DNA from: Ascarosepion bandense
Taxonomy: Eukaryota; Mollusca; Cephalopoda; Sepiida; Sepiidae
Direction: 5' to 3'
Length of the DNA: 64,000 nt
Assembly (NCBI GenBank): GCA_037127315.1
Contig: JBBBDQ010000445.1
Span: 772,501-836,500 of the forward strand
The notes below the pieces were generated by a model. The model was given only the letters and a program-made list of their open reading frames with translations, did no database searches and had not been told where the DNA came from. This document shows positions 51,771 to 64,000 of the stretch, piece after piece. The position numbers and the translations under genes were made by a program. Position 1 is the first letter of the stretch. Each line of letters begins with the position of its first letter.

Positions 51771-54700
51771 AACTCTATCTGAAAGTAAAATTTTAACCCT
51801 TTCGCCTTGTCTTTACAAGGCGAAGGGTTAAAGATTTAAGATTTTCCAATTTTTCACTTACAACTCTATCTAAAAGTAAAATCTTAGCCCCTTCTCCTTG
51901 TAAAGGTAGACGAAGCCAAATTTTCCAGTTTTTTCACTTACAACTTATCTAAAAGTAAAATCTTAGCCCCTTCTCCTTTGTTAAGGTAGACGAAGCCAAA
52001 TTTTCCAGTTTTTTTCACTTACAACTCTATCTAAAAGTAAAATCTTAGCCCCTTCTCCTCCTTGTTAAGGTAGACGAAGCCAAATTTTCTCCAGTTTTTT
52101 CACTTACAACTCTATCTAAAAGTAAAATCTTCGCTTCCTTCTCCTTGTAAAGGTAGACGAAGCCAAATTTTCCAGTTTTTCACTTACAACTCTATCTGCA
52201 AAATCTTCGCCCCTTCTCCTTGTAAAGGTAGACGAAGCCAAATTTTCCAGTTTTTTCACTTACAACTCTATCTAAAAGTAAAATCTTAGCCCCTTCTCCT
52301 TGTAAAGGTAGACGAAGCCAAATTTTCCAGTTTTTTCACTTACAACTCTATCTAAAAGTAAAATCTTAGCCCCTTCTCCTTGTAAAGGTAGACGAAGCCA
52401 AATTTTCCAGTTTTTTCACTTACAACTCTATCTAAAAGTAAAATCTTAGCCCCTTCTCCTTGTAAAGGTAGACGAAGCCAAATTTTCCAGTTTTTTCACT
52501 TACAACTCTATCTAAAAGTAAAATCTTAGCCCCTTCTCCTTGTAAAGGTAGACGGGGGCTAAATTTCCAGTTTTTTTCACTTACAACTCTATCTAAAAGT
52601 AAAATCTTAGCCCCTTCTCCTTGTAAAGGTAGACGAAGCCAAATTTCCAGTTTTTTCACTACAACTCTATCTAAAAGTAAAAATCTTAGCCCCTTCTCCT
52701 TGTAAAGGTAGACGAAGCCAAATTTTCCAGTTTTTTCACTTACAACTCTATCTAAAAGTAAAATCTTTAGCCCCTTCTCCTTGTAAAGGTAGATCAGCCA
52801 AATTTTCCAGTTTTTTCACTTACAACTCTATCTAAAAGTAAAATCTTAGCCCCTTCTCCTTTGTAAAGGTAGACGAAGCCAAATTTCCAGTTTTTTCACT
52901 TACAACTCTATCTAAAAAGTAAAATCTTAGCCCCTTCTCCCTTGTAAAGGTAGACGAAGCCAAATTTTCCAGTTTTTTCACTTACAACTCTATCTAAAAG
53001 TAAAATCTAGCCCCTTCTCCCTTGTAAAGGTAGACGAAGCCAAATTTTCCAGTTTTTTCACTTACAACTCTATCTAAAAGTAAAATCTTAGCCCCTTCTC
53101 CTTGTAAAGGTAGACGAAGCCAAATTTTCCAGTTTTTTCACTTACAACTCTATCTAAAAGTAAAATCTTAGCCCCTTCTCCTTGTAAAGGTAGACGAAGC
53201 CAAATTTCCAGTTTTTTCACTTACAACTCTATCTAAAAGTAAAATCTTAGCCCCTTCTCCCCTTGTAAAGGTAGACGAAGCCAAATTTTCCAGTTTTTTT
53301 TCACCTTTACAACTCTATCTAAAAGTAAAATCTTAGCCCCTTCTCCTTGTAAAGGTAGACGAAGCCAAATTTCCAGTTTTTTCACTTACAACTCTATCTA
53401 AAAGTAAAATCTTAGCCCCTTCTCCTTGTAAAGGTAGACGAAGCCAAATTTTCCAGTTTTTTCACTTACAACTCTATCTAAAAGTAAAATCTTAGCCCCT
53501 TCTCCTTGTAAAGGTAGACGAAGCCAAATTTCCAGTTTTTTCACTTACAACTCTATCTAAAAGTAAAATCTTAGCCCTCTCCTTGTAAAGGTAGACGAAG
53601 CCAAATTTTCCAGTTTTTTCACTTACAACTCTATCTAAAAGTAAAATTTAGCCCCTTCTCCTTGTAAAGGTAGACGAAGCCAAATTTTCCAGTTTTTTCA
53701 CTTACAACTCTATCTAAAAGTAAAATCTTAGCCCCTTCTCCTTGTAAAGGTAGACGAAGTCAAATTTCCAGTTTTTTCACTTACAACTCTATCTAAAAGT
53801 AAAATCTTAGCCCCTTCTCCTTGTAAAGGTAGACGAAGCCAAATTTTCCAGTTTTTTTCACTTACAACTCTATCTAAAAGTAAAATCTTAGCCCCTTCTC
53901 CTTGTAAAGGTAGACGAAGCCAAATTTTCCAGTTTTTTCACTTACAACTCTATCTAAAAGTAAAATCTTAGCCCCCTTCTCCTTGTAAAGGTAGACGAAG
54001 CCAAATTTTCCAGTTTTTTCACTTACAACTCTATCTAAAATAAAATCTTAGCCCCTTCTCCTTGTAAAGGTAGACGAAGCCAAATTTTCCAGTTTTTTCA
54101 CTTACAACTCTATCTAAAAAGTAAAATCTTAGCCCCTTCTCCTTGTAAAGGTAGACGAAGCCAAATTTTCCAGTTTTTTCACTTACAACTCTATCTAAAA
54201 GTCAAATCTTAGCCCCTTCTCCTTGTAAAGGTAGACGAAGCCAAATTTTCCAGTTTTTTCACTTTTACAACTCTATCTAAAAGTAAAATCTTAGCCCCTT
54301 CTCCTTGTAAAGGTAGACGAAGCCAAATTTTCCAGTTTTTTCACTTACAACTCTATCTAAAAGTAAAATCTTAGCCCCTTCTCCTTGTAAAGGTAGACGA
54401 AGCCAAATTTCCAGTTTTTTCACTTACAACTCTATTCAAAAGTAAAATCTTAGCCCCTTTTCCTTGTAAAGGTAGACGAAGCCAAATTTTCCAGTTTTGT
54501 CACTTACAACTCTATCTAAAGTAAAATCTTAGCCCCTTCTCCTTGTAAAGGTAGACGAAGCCAAATTTTCCAGTTTTTCACTTACAACTCTATCTAAAAG
54601 TAAAATCTTTAGCCCTTCTCCTTGTAAAGGTAGACGAAGCCAAATTTCCAGTTTTTTCACTTACAACTCTATCTAAAAGTAAAATCTTAGCCCCTTCTCC

Positions 54701-57700
54701 TTGTAAAGGTAGACGAAGCCAAATTTCCAGTTTTTTCACTTACAACTCTATCTAAAAAGTAAAATCTTAGCCCCTTCTCCTTGTAAAGGTAGACGAAGCC
54801 AAATTTTCCAGTTTTTTCACTTACAACTCTATCTAAAAGTAAAATCTTAGCCCTTCTCCTTGTAAAGGTAGACGAAGCCAAATTTTCCAGTTTTTTTCAC
54901 TTACAACTCTATCTAAAAGTAAAATCTTAGCCCCTTCTCCTTGTAAAGGTAGACGAAGCCAAATTTTCCAGTTTTTTCACTTACAACTCTATCTAAAAGT
55001 AAAATCTTAGCCCTTCTCCTTGTAAAGGTAGACGAAGCCAAATTTCCAGTTTTTTCACTTACAACTCTATCTAAAAGTAAAATTCCTTAGCCCTTCTCCT
55101 TGTAAAGGTAGACGAAGCCAAATTTCCAGTTTTTTCACTTACAACTCTATCTAAAAGTAAAATCTTAGCCCTTCTCCTTGTAAAGGTAGACGAAGCCAAA
55201 TTTTCCAGTTTTTCTACCTCTACAACTCTATCTAAAAGTAAAATCTTAGCCCCTTCTCCTTTGTTAAGGTAGACGAAGCCAAAATTTCCAGTTTTTTCAC
55301 TTACAACTCTATCTAAAAGTAAAATCTTAGCCCCTTCTCCTTGTAAAGGTAGACGAAGCCAAATTTCCAGTTTTTTCACTTACAACTCTATCTAAAAGTA
55401 AAATCTTAGCCCCTTCTCCTTGTAAAGGTAGACGTAGCCAAATTTTCCAGTTTTTTTCACTTACAACTCTATCTAAAAGTAAAATCTTAGCCCCTTCTCC
55501 TTGTAAAGGTAGACGAAGCCAAATTTTCCAGTTTTTTTCACTTACAACTCTATCTAAAAGTAAAATCTTAGCCCCTTCTCCTTGTAAAGGTAGACGAAGC
55601 CAAATTTTCCAGTTTTTTCACTTACAACTCTATCTAAAAGTCAAATCTTAGCCCCTTCTCCTTGTAAAGGTAGACGAAGCCAAATTTTCCAGTTTTTTCA
55701 CTTACAACTCTATCTAAAAGTAAAATCTTAGCCCCTTCTCCTTGTAAAGGTAGACCAGCTTCTACCTTCAGTTTTTTCACTTACAACTCTATCTAAAAGT
55801 AAAATCTTAGCCCTTCTCCTTGTAAAGGTAGACGAAGCCAAATTTCCAGTTTTTTCACTTACAACTCTATCTAAAAGTAAAATCTTAGCCCCTTCTCCTT
55901 GTAAAGGTAGATTGAAGCCAAATTTTCCAGTTTTGTCACTTACAACTCTATCTAAAAGTAAAATCTTAGCCCCTTCTCCTTTGTAAAGGTAGACGAAGCC
56001 AAATTTTCCAGTTTTTTTTCACTTACAACTCTATCTAAAAGTAAAATCTTAGCCCTTCCTTCCTTGCTTGTAAAGGTAGACGAAGCCAAATTTCCAGTTT
56101 TTTTTTCAATTTCTTTACAACTCTATCTAAAAGTAAAATCTTAGCCCCTTCTCCTTGTAAAGGTAGACGAAGCCAAATTTCCAGTTTTTTCACTTACAAC
56201 TCTATCTAAAAGTAAAATCTTAGCCCCTTCTCCTTGTAAAGGTAGACGAAGCCAAATTTTCCAGTTTTTTCACTTACAACTCTATCTAAAAGTAAAATCT
56301 TAGCCCCTTCTCCTTTAAAGGTAGAAGCCAAATTTTCCAGTTTTTTTCACTTACAACTCTATCTAAAAAAGTAAAATCTTACCTTCTCCTTGTAAAGGTA
56401 GACGAAGCCAAATTTTCCAGTTTTTTCACTTACAACTCTATCTAAAAGAATTCCAGCCTCTTCTCCTTGTAAAGGTAGACGAAGCCAAATTTCCAGTTTT
56501 TTCACTTACAACTCTATCTAAAAGTAAAATCTTAGCCCCTTCTCCTTGTAAAGGTAGACGAAGCCAAATTTCCAGTTTTTTTCACTTACAACTCTATCTA
56601 AAAGTAAAATCTTAGCCCCTTCTCCTTGTAAAGGTAGACGAAGCCAAATTTTCCAGTTTTTTTCACTTACAACTCTATCTAAAAGTAAAATCTTAGCCCC
56701 TCCTGTTAAGGTAGACGAAGCCAAATTTCCAGTTTTTTTCACTTACAACTCTATCTAAAAGTAAAATCTAGCCCCTTCTCCTTGTAAAGGTAGACGAAGC
56801 CAAATTTCCAGTTTTTTCACTTACAACTCTATCTAAAAGTAAAATCTTAGCCCCTTCTCCTTGTAAAGGTAGACGAAGCCAAATTTTCCAGTTTTTTCAC
56901 TTACAACTCTATCTAAAAGTAAAATCTTAGCCCCTTCTCCTTGTAAAGGTAGACGAAGCCAAATTTTCCAGTTTTTTCACTTACAACTCTATCTAAAAGT
57001 AAAATCTTAGCCCCTTCTCCCTTGTAAAGGTAGACGAAGCCAAATTTTCCAGTTTTTTCACTTACAACTCTATCTAAAAGTAAAATCTTAGCCCCTTCTC
57101 CTTGTAAAGGTAGACGAAGCCAAATTTCAGTTTTTTCACTTACAACTCTATCTAAAAGTAAAATCTTTAGCCCCTTCTCCTTGTAAAGGTAGACGAAGCC
57201 AAATTTCCAGTTTTTCACTTACAACTCTATCTAAAAGTAAAATCTTAGCCCTTCTCCTTGTAAAGGTAGACGAAGCCAAATTTCCAGTTTTTTCACTTAC
57301 AACTCTATCTAAAAGTAAAATCTTAGCCCCTTCTCCTTGTAAAGGTAGACGAAGCCAAATTTTCCAGTTTTTTCACTTACAAATTTATCTAAAAGTAAAA
57401 TCTTAGCCCCTTCTCCTTGTAAAGGTAGACGAAGCCAAATTTTCCAGTTTTTTCACTTACAACTCTATCTAAAAGTAAATCTTAGCCCCTTCTCCTTGTT
57501 AAGGTAGACGGTGTCAAATTTCCAGTTTTTTCACTTACAACTCTATCTAAAATTAAAATCTTAGCCCCTTCTCCTTGTAAAGGTAGACGAAGCCAAATTT
57601 CCAGTTTTTTCAATTCTACAACTCTATCTAAAAGTAAAATCTTAGCCCCTTCTCCTTGTAAAGGTAGACGAAGCCAAATTTTCCAGTTTTTTCACTTACA

Positions 57701-60700
57701 ACTCTATCTAAAAGTAAAATCTTAGCCCCTTCTCCTTGTAAAGGTAGACGAAGCCAAATTTTCCAGTTTTTTCACTTACAACTCTATCTAAAAGTAAAAT
57801 CTTAGCCCCTTCTCCTTGTTAAGGTAGACGAAGCCAAATTTTCCAGTTTTTTCACTTCTTACAACTCTTATCTAAAAGTAAAATCTTAGCCCCTTCTCCT
57901 TGTAAAGGTAGACGAAGCCAAATTTCCAGTTTTTTCACTTACAACTCTATCTAAAATTAACATCTTAGCCCCTTCTCCTTGTTAAGGTAGACGAAGCCAA
58001 ATTTTCCAGTTTTTTTTCACTTACAACTCTATCTAAAAGTAAAATCTTAGCCCCTTCTCCTTGTTAAGGTAGACGAAGCCAAATTTTCCAGTTTTTTCAC
58101 TTACAACTCTATCTAAAAGTAAAATCTTAGCCCCTTCTCCTTGTTAAGGTAGACGAAGCCAAATTTTCCAGTTTTTTTTTCACTTACAACTCTATCTAAA
58201 AGTAAAATCTTAGCCCTTCTCCTTGTTAAGGTAGACGAAGCCAAATTTTCCAGTTTTTTCACTTACAACTCTATCTAAAAGTAAAATCTTAGCCCCTTCT
58301 CCTTGTAAAGGTAGACGAAGCCACTTTTCCAGTTTTTTCACTTACAACTCTATCTAAAAGTAAAATCTTAGCCCCTTCTCCTTGTAAAGGTAGACGAAGC
58401 CAAATTTTCCAGTTTTTTCACTTGCAACTCTATCTAAAAGTAAAATCTTAGCCCCTTCTCCTTGTAAAGGTAGACGAAGCCAAATTTTCCAGTTTTTTCA
58501 CTTACAACTCTATCTAAAAGTAAAATCTTAGCCCCTTCTCCTTGTTATGGTAGACGAAGCCAAATTTTCCAGTTTTTTCACTTACAACTCTATCTAAAAG
58601 TAAAATCTTAGCCCCTTCTCCTTGTTAAGGTAGACGAAGCCAAATTTTCCAGTTTTTTTCACTTACAACTCTATCTAAAAGTAAAATCTTAGCCCCTTCT
58701 CCTTGTAAAGGTAGACGAAGCCAAATTTCCAGTTTTTTCACTTACAACTCTATCTAAAAGTAAAATCTTAGCCCCTTCTCCTTGTTAAGGTAGACGAAGC
58801 CAAATTTTCCAGTTTTTTTCACTTACAACTCTATCTAAAAGTAAAATCTTAGCCCCTTCTCCTTGTTAAGGTAGACGAAGCCAAATTTTCCAGTTTTTTC
58901 ACTTACAACTCTATCTAAAAGTAAAATCTTAGCCCCTTCTCCTTGTTAAGGTAGACGAAGCCAAATTTTCCAGTTTTTTCACTTACAACTCTATCTAAAA
59001 GTAAAATCTAGCCCCTTCTCCTTGTTAAGGTAGACGAAGCCAAATCTCCAGTTTTTTCACTTACAACTCTATCTAAAAGTAAAATCTTAGCCCCTTCTCC
59101 TTTGTTAAGGTAGACGAAGCCAAATTTTCCAGTTTTTTCACTTACAACTCTATCTAAAAGTAAAATCTAGCCCCTTCTCCTTGTTAAGGCGAGACGAAGC
59201 CAAATTTTCCAGTTTTTTCACTTACAACTCTATCTAAAAGTAAAATCTAGCCCCTTCTCCTTGTAAAGGTAGACGGTGCTCAAATTTCTTCAGTTTTTTC
59301 ACTTACAACTCTATCTAAAGTAAAATCTGCAGTCTCCTCTCCTTGTAAAGGTAGACGAAGCCAAAATTTCCAGTTTTTTCACTTACAACTCTTATCTAAA
59401 AGTAAAATCTTAGCCCCTCTTCCAAAGGCAGGGACAGCTTTCAAATTTCCCAGTTTTTTCACTTACAACTCTATCTAAAAGTAAAATCTTAGCCCCTTCT
59501 CCTTGTAAAGGTAGACGAAGCCAAATTTTCCAGTTTTTTCACTTACAACTTCATCTAAAAGTAAAATCTTAGTCTGCCCCTTCTCCTTGTAAAGGTAGAC
59601 GAAGCCAAATTTTCCAGTTTTTTCACTTACAACTCTATCTTCTGAAAGTAAAATTCTAGCCCCTTCTCATTGTAAAGGTAGACGAAGCCAAATTTCCAGT
59701 TTTTTCACTTACAACTCTATCTAAAAGTAAAATCTTAGCCCCTTCTCCTTGTAAAGGTAGACGAAGCCAAATTTTCCAGTTTTTTCACTTACAACTCTAT
59801 CTAAAAGTAAAATCTTAGCCCCTTCTCCTTGTTAAGGTAGACGAAGCCAAATTTCCAGTTTTTTCACTTACAACTCTATCTAAAAGTAAAATCTTAGCCC
59901 CTTCTCCTTGTAAAGGTAGACGAAGCCAAATTTCCAGTTTTTTCACTTACAACTCTATCTAAAAGTAAAATCTTAGCCCCTTCTCCTTGTAAAGGTAGAC
60001 GAAGCCAAATTTTCCAGTTTTTTCACTTACAACTCTATCTAAAAGTAAAATCTTAGCCCCTTCTCCTTGTAAAGGTAGACGAAGCCAAATTTCCAGTTTT
60101 TTCACTTACAACTCTATCTAAAAGTAAAATCTTAGCCCCTTCTCCTTGTAAAGGTAGACGAAGCCAAATTTCCAGTTTTTTCACTTATAACTCTATCTAA
60201 AAGTAAAATCTTAGCCCCTTCTCCTTGTAAAGGTAGACGAAGACAAATTTTCCAGTTTTTTCACTTACAACTCTATCTAAAAGTAAAATCTTAGCCCCTT
60301 CTCCTTGTAAAGGTAGACGAAGCCAAATTTTCCAGTTTTTTCACTTACGACTCTATCTAAAAGTAAAATCTTAGCCCCTTCTCCTTGTAAAGGTAGACGA
60401 AGCCAAATTTCCAGTTTTTTCAATTACAACTCTATCTAAAAGTAAAATCTTAGCCCCTTCTCCCTTGTAAAGGTAGACGAAGCCAAATTTCCAGTTTTTT
60501 CACTTACAACTCTATCTAAAAGTAAAATCTTAGCCCCTTCTCCTTGTAAAGGTAGACGAAGCCAAATTTTCCAGTTTTTTCACTTACAACTCTATCTAAA
60601 AGTAAAATCTTAGCCCCTTCTCCTTGTTAAGGTAGACAAAGCCAAATTTCCAGTTTTTTCACTTACAACTCTATCTAAAAGTAAAATCTTAGCCCCTTCT

Positions 60701-63700
60701 CCTTGTAAAGGTAGACGAAGCCAAATTTCCAGTTTTTTCACTTACAACTCTATCTAAAAGTAAAATCTTAGCCCCTTCTCCTTGTAAAGGTAGACGAAGC
60801 CAAATTTTCCAGTTTTTTCACTTACAACTCTATCTAAAAGTAAAATCTTAGCCCCTTCTCCTTGTAAAGGTAGACGAAGCCAAATTTTCCAGTTTTTTTC
60901 ACTTACAACTTTATCTAAAAGTAAAATCTTAGCCCCTTCTCCTTTGTAAAGGTAGACGAAGCCAAATTTTCCAGTTTTTTCACTTACAACTCTATCTAAA
61001 AGTAAAATCTAGCCCCTTCTCCTTGTAAAGGTAGACGAAGCCAAATTTTCCAGTTTTTTCACTTACAACTCTATCTAAAGTAAAATCTTAGCCCCTTCTC
61101 CTTGTAAAGGTAGACGAAGCCAAATTTCCAGTTTTTTCACTTACAACTCTATCTAAAAGTGTACCCTTAGCCCTTCTCCTTGTAAAGGTAGACGAAGCCA
61201 AATTTTCCAGTTTTTTCACTTACAACTCTATCTAAAAGTAAAATCTTAGCCCCTTCTCCTTGTAAAGGTAGACGAAGCCAAATTTTCCAGTTTTTTCACT
61301 TACAACTCTATCTAAAAGTAAAATCTTAGCCCCTTCTCCTTGTTAAGACGAAGCCAAATTTCCAGTTTTTTCAGCTTCACAACTCTATCTAAAAGTAAAA
61401 TCTTAGCCCCTTCTTCGTAAAGGTAGACGAAGCCAAATTTCCAGTTTTTCACTTACAACTCTATCTAAAAGTAAAATCTTAGCCCCCTTCTCCTTGTAAA
61501 GGTAGACGAAGCCAAATTTTCCAGTTTTTTCACTTACAACTCTATCTAAAAGTAAAATCTTAGCCCCTTCTCCTTGTAAAGGTAGACGAAGCCAAATTTT
61601 CCAGTTTTTTCACTTACAACTCTATCTAAAAGTAAAATCGGGCCTTCTCCTTGTAAAGGTAGACGAAGCCAAATTTCCAGTTTTTTCACTTACAACTCTA
61701 TCTAAAAGTAAAATCTAGCCCCTTCTCCTTTGTTAAGGTAGACGAAGCCAAATTTTCCAGTTTTTTCACTTACAACTCTATCTAAAAGTAAAATCTTAGC
61801 CCCTTCTCCTTGTAAAGGTAGACGAAGCCAAATTTCTCCAGTTTTTTCACTTACAACTCTATCTAAAAGTAAAATCTTAGCCCCTTCTCCTTGTAAAGGT
61901 AGACGAAGCCAAATTTTCCAGTTTTTTCACTTACAACTCTATCTAAAAGTAAAATCTTAGCCCCTTCTCCTTGTAAAGGTAGACGAAGCCAAATTTTCCA
62001 GTTTTTTCACTTACAACTTTATCTAAAAGTAAAATCTAGCCCCTTCTCCTTGTTAAGGTAGACGAAGCCAAATTTTCCAGTTTTTTCACTTACAACTCTA
62101 TCAAAAGTAAAATCTTAGCCCCTTCTCCTTGTAAAGGTAGACGAAGCCAAATTTTCCAGTTTTTTTCACTTACAACTCTATCTAAAAGTAAAAATCTTAG
62201 CCCTTCTCCTTGTAAAGGTAGACAAAGCCAAATTTTCCAGTTTTTTCACTTACAACTCTATCTAAAAGTAAAATCTTAGCCTTCTCCTGTAAAGGTAGAC
62301 GAAGCCAAATTTCCAGTTTTTTCACTTACAACTCTATCTAAAAGTGCGGGAATCTTTTAGCCCCTTCTCCTTGTTAAGGTAGACGAAGCCAAATTTTCCA
62401 GTTTTTTCACTTCTTTCAACTCTATCTAAAAGTAAAATCTTAGCCCCTTCTCCTTGTAAAGGTAGACGAAGCCAAATTTTCCAGTTTTTTCACTTACAAC
62501 TCTATCTGCAGTAAAATCTTAGCCCCTTCTCCTTTGTTAAGGTAGACGAAGCCAAATTTTCCAGTTTTTTCACTTACAACTCTATCTAAAAGTAAAATCT
62601 TAGCCTTCTCCCAAAGGTAGACGAAGCCAAATTTCCAGTTTTTTCACTTACAACTTGACCGTGTGCAAAATCTTAGCCCCTTCTCCTTGTAAAGGTAGAC
62701 GAAGCCAAATTTTCCAGTTTTTTCACTTACAACTCTATCTAAAAGTAAAATCTTAGCCCCTTCTCCTTGTTAAGGTAGACGAAGCCAAATTTTCCAGTTT
62801 TTTCACTTACAACTCTATCTAAAAGTAAAATCTTAGCCCCTTCTCCTTGTAAAGGTAGACGAAGCCAAATTTTCCAGTTTTTTCACTTACAACTCTATCT
62901 AAAAGTAAAATCTTACAGCCCTTCTCCTTGTAAAGGTAGACGAAGCCAAATTTCCAGTTTTTTTCACTTATAACTCTATCTAAAAGTAAAATCTTAGCCC
63001 CTTCTCCTTGTAAAGGTAGACGAAGCGTAAATTTTCCAGTTTTTTTTCACTTACAACTCTATCTAAAAGTAAAATCTTTGTGCCCCTTCTCCTTGTAAAG
63101 GTAGACGAAGCCAAATTTCCAGTTTTTTCACTTACAACTCTATCTAAAAGTAAAATCTAGCCCCTTCTCCTTGTAAAGGTAGATTGAAGCCAAATTTTCC
63201 AGTTTTTCACTTACAACTCTATCTGGGCATAAAATCTAGCTCCCTTCTCCTTGTAAAGGTAGACGAAGCCAAATTTTCCAGTTTTTTCACTTACAACTCT
63301 ATCTAAAAGTAAAATCTTAGCCCCTTCTCCTTGTTAAGGTAGACGAAGCCAAATTTCCAGTTTTTTCACTTACAACTCTATCTAAAAGTAAAATCTTAGC
63401 CCCTTCTCCTTGTAAAGGTAGACGAAGCCAAATTCTCCAGTTTTTTCACTTACAATCCTATCTAAAAGTAAATCTTAGCCCTTTCTCCTTGAAAAGGTAG
63501 ACAAGCCAAATTTTCCAGTTTTTTTCACTTACAACTCTATCTAAAAGTAAAATCTTAGCCCCTTCTCCTTGTAAAGGTAGACGAAGCCAAATTTTCCAGT
63601 TTTTTCACTTACAACTCTATCTAAAAGTAAAATCTTAGCCCCTTCTCTTTGTAAAGGTATATTTGAAGCCAAATTTCCAGTTTTTCACTTACAAACTTAT

Positions 63701-64000
63701 CTAAAAGTAAAATCTTTAGCCCTTCTCCTTGTAAAGGTAGACTGGGAAGCCAAATTTTCCAGTTTTTTCACTTACAACTCTATCTAAAAGTAAAATCTTA
63801 GCCCCTTCTCCTTGTAAAGGTAGACGAAGCCAAATTTTCCAGTTTTTTTCACTTACAACTCTATCTAAAAGTAAAATCTTAGCCCCTTCTCCTTGTTGGT
63901 GTAGACGAAGCCAAATTTTCCAGTTTTTTCACTTACAACTCTATCTAAAAGTAAAATCTTAGCCCCTTCTCCTTGTAAAGGTAGACGAAGCCAAATTTCC
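51771..64000. repeat. 80-bp satellite, about 150 copies, runs past the window end
   Basis: Unit of 80 bp: AACTCTATCTAAAAGTAAAA, TCTTAGCCCCTTCTCCTTGT, AAAGGTAGACGAAGCCAAAT, TTTCCAGTTTTTTCACTTAC. Length is not a multiple of three and differs by 1-3 bases between copies, mostly in T and C runs, so the minus-strand frames (VSEKTGKF, LYKEKGLRF) are artefacts. A variant with CTTGTTAAGG is concentrated at about 57.8-59.2 kb. The right end is not reached. Confidence 0.97.
51793..51832. other. Hairpin at the left edge of the 80-bp array
   Basis: TTAACCCTTTCGCCTTGT (51793-51810) and ACAAGGCGAAGGGTTAA (51815-51831) pair along 17 bp with one bulged T and a 4-nt loop. It lies inside the first, most diverged monomer. 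Later monomers have only the pyrimidine half. Confidence 0.75.

Noticed and set aside
52432..57218. Minus-strand frames with repeats such as VSEKTGKFGFVYLYKEKG
   Set aside because: They are translations of the 80-bp satellite. The unit is not a multiple of three and indels shift the frame every few copies, so no protein is maintained.

Overview
This window looks like intergenic, repeat-saturated DNA from a large invertebrate nuclear genome. My best guess is a cephalopod mollusc, perhaps an octopus. That guess rests on recall of general genome style: abundant TATC/GATA and (AT)n tracts, tRNA-derived SINEs, Penelope-like elements (PLEs) and a LINE tail. I see no intact protein-coding gene, no rRNA, no complete tRNA and no bacterial-type operon. 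The long open frames are translations of microsatellites or satellites. The only protein homology I can defend is three retroelement relics: a PLE reverse-transcriptase fragment (507-608), a PLE GIY-YIG endonuclease fragment (2823-3090), and a LINE reverse-transcriptase C-terminus on the minus strand (28195-28440).

Layout. From 1 to 28.9 kb the window is a mosaic of short dispersed elements broken up by about 25 (AT)n tracts and by GATA, GA, CT and CA microsatellites. The main families are: a tRNA-derived SINE (called SINE-A here, about ten copies or pieces on both strands); a second tRNA-derived SINE (SINE-B); an A-tailed element in tandem pieces (family B); a 190-bp element repeated three times between CT tracts (family G); several PLE-like terminal-repeat families; and one hAT-type MITE with perfect 16-bp inverted ends. 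A 2.4-kb compound GATA/CATA array lies at 3.4-5.8 kb.

From 28.97 to 35.46 kb there is a 49-bp minisatellite with a higher-order period of about 1.56-1.61 kb; its last two monomers are inverted. After a short mosaic, a 115-bp purine-rich satellite fills 37.35-50.76 kb. A 1-kb mosaic follows, and then an 80-bp satellite runs from 51.77 kb past the window end. Each of the three big arrays has a hairpin or inversion at one edge.

The most interesting signal is a population of type I hammerhead-ribozyme-like folds, found by reading for the core CUGANGA / stem II / GAAA / stem III / UH. The best one (17034-17090) is fused to the 3' end of a tRNA-derived SINE and has an inner stem I, an internal loop and an outer stem I. 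A neighbouring copy keeps inner stem I through a compensatory base-pair change. Other folds lie in PLE-like repeats (14778-14834; 51115-51171), in two head-to-head palindromic pairs (7134-7291; 11865-12022), in one solo copy (19021-19078) and in a doublet at 15669-15768. All of this comes from hand-folding; nothing was run or searched.
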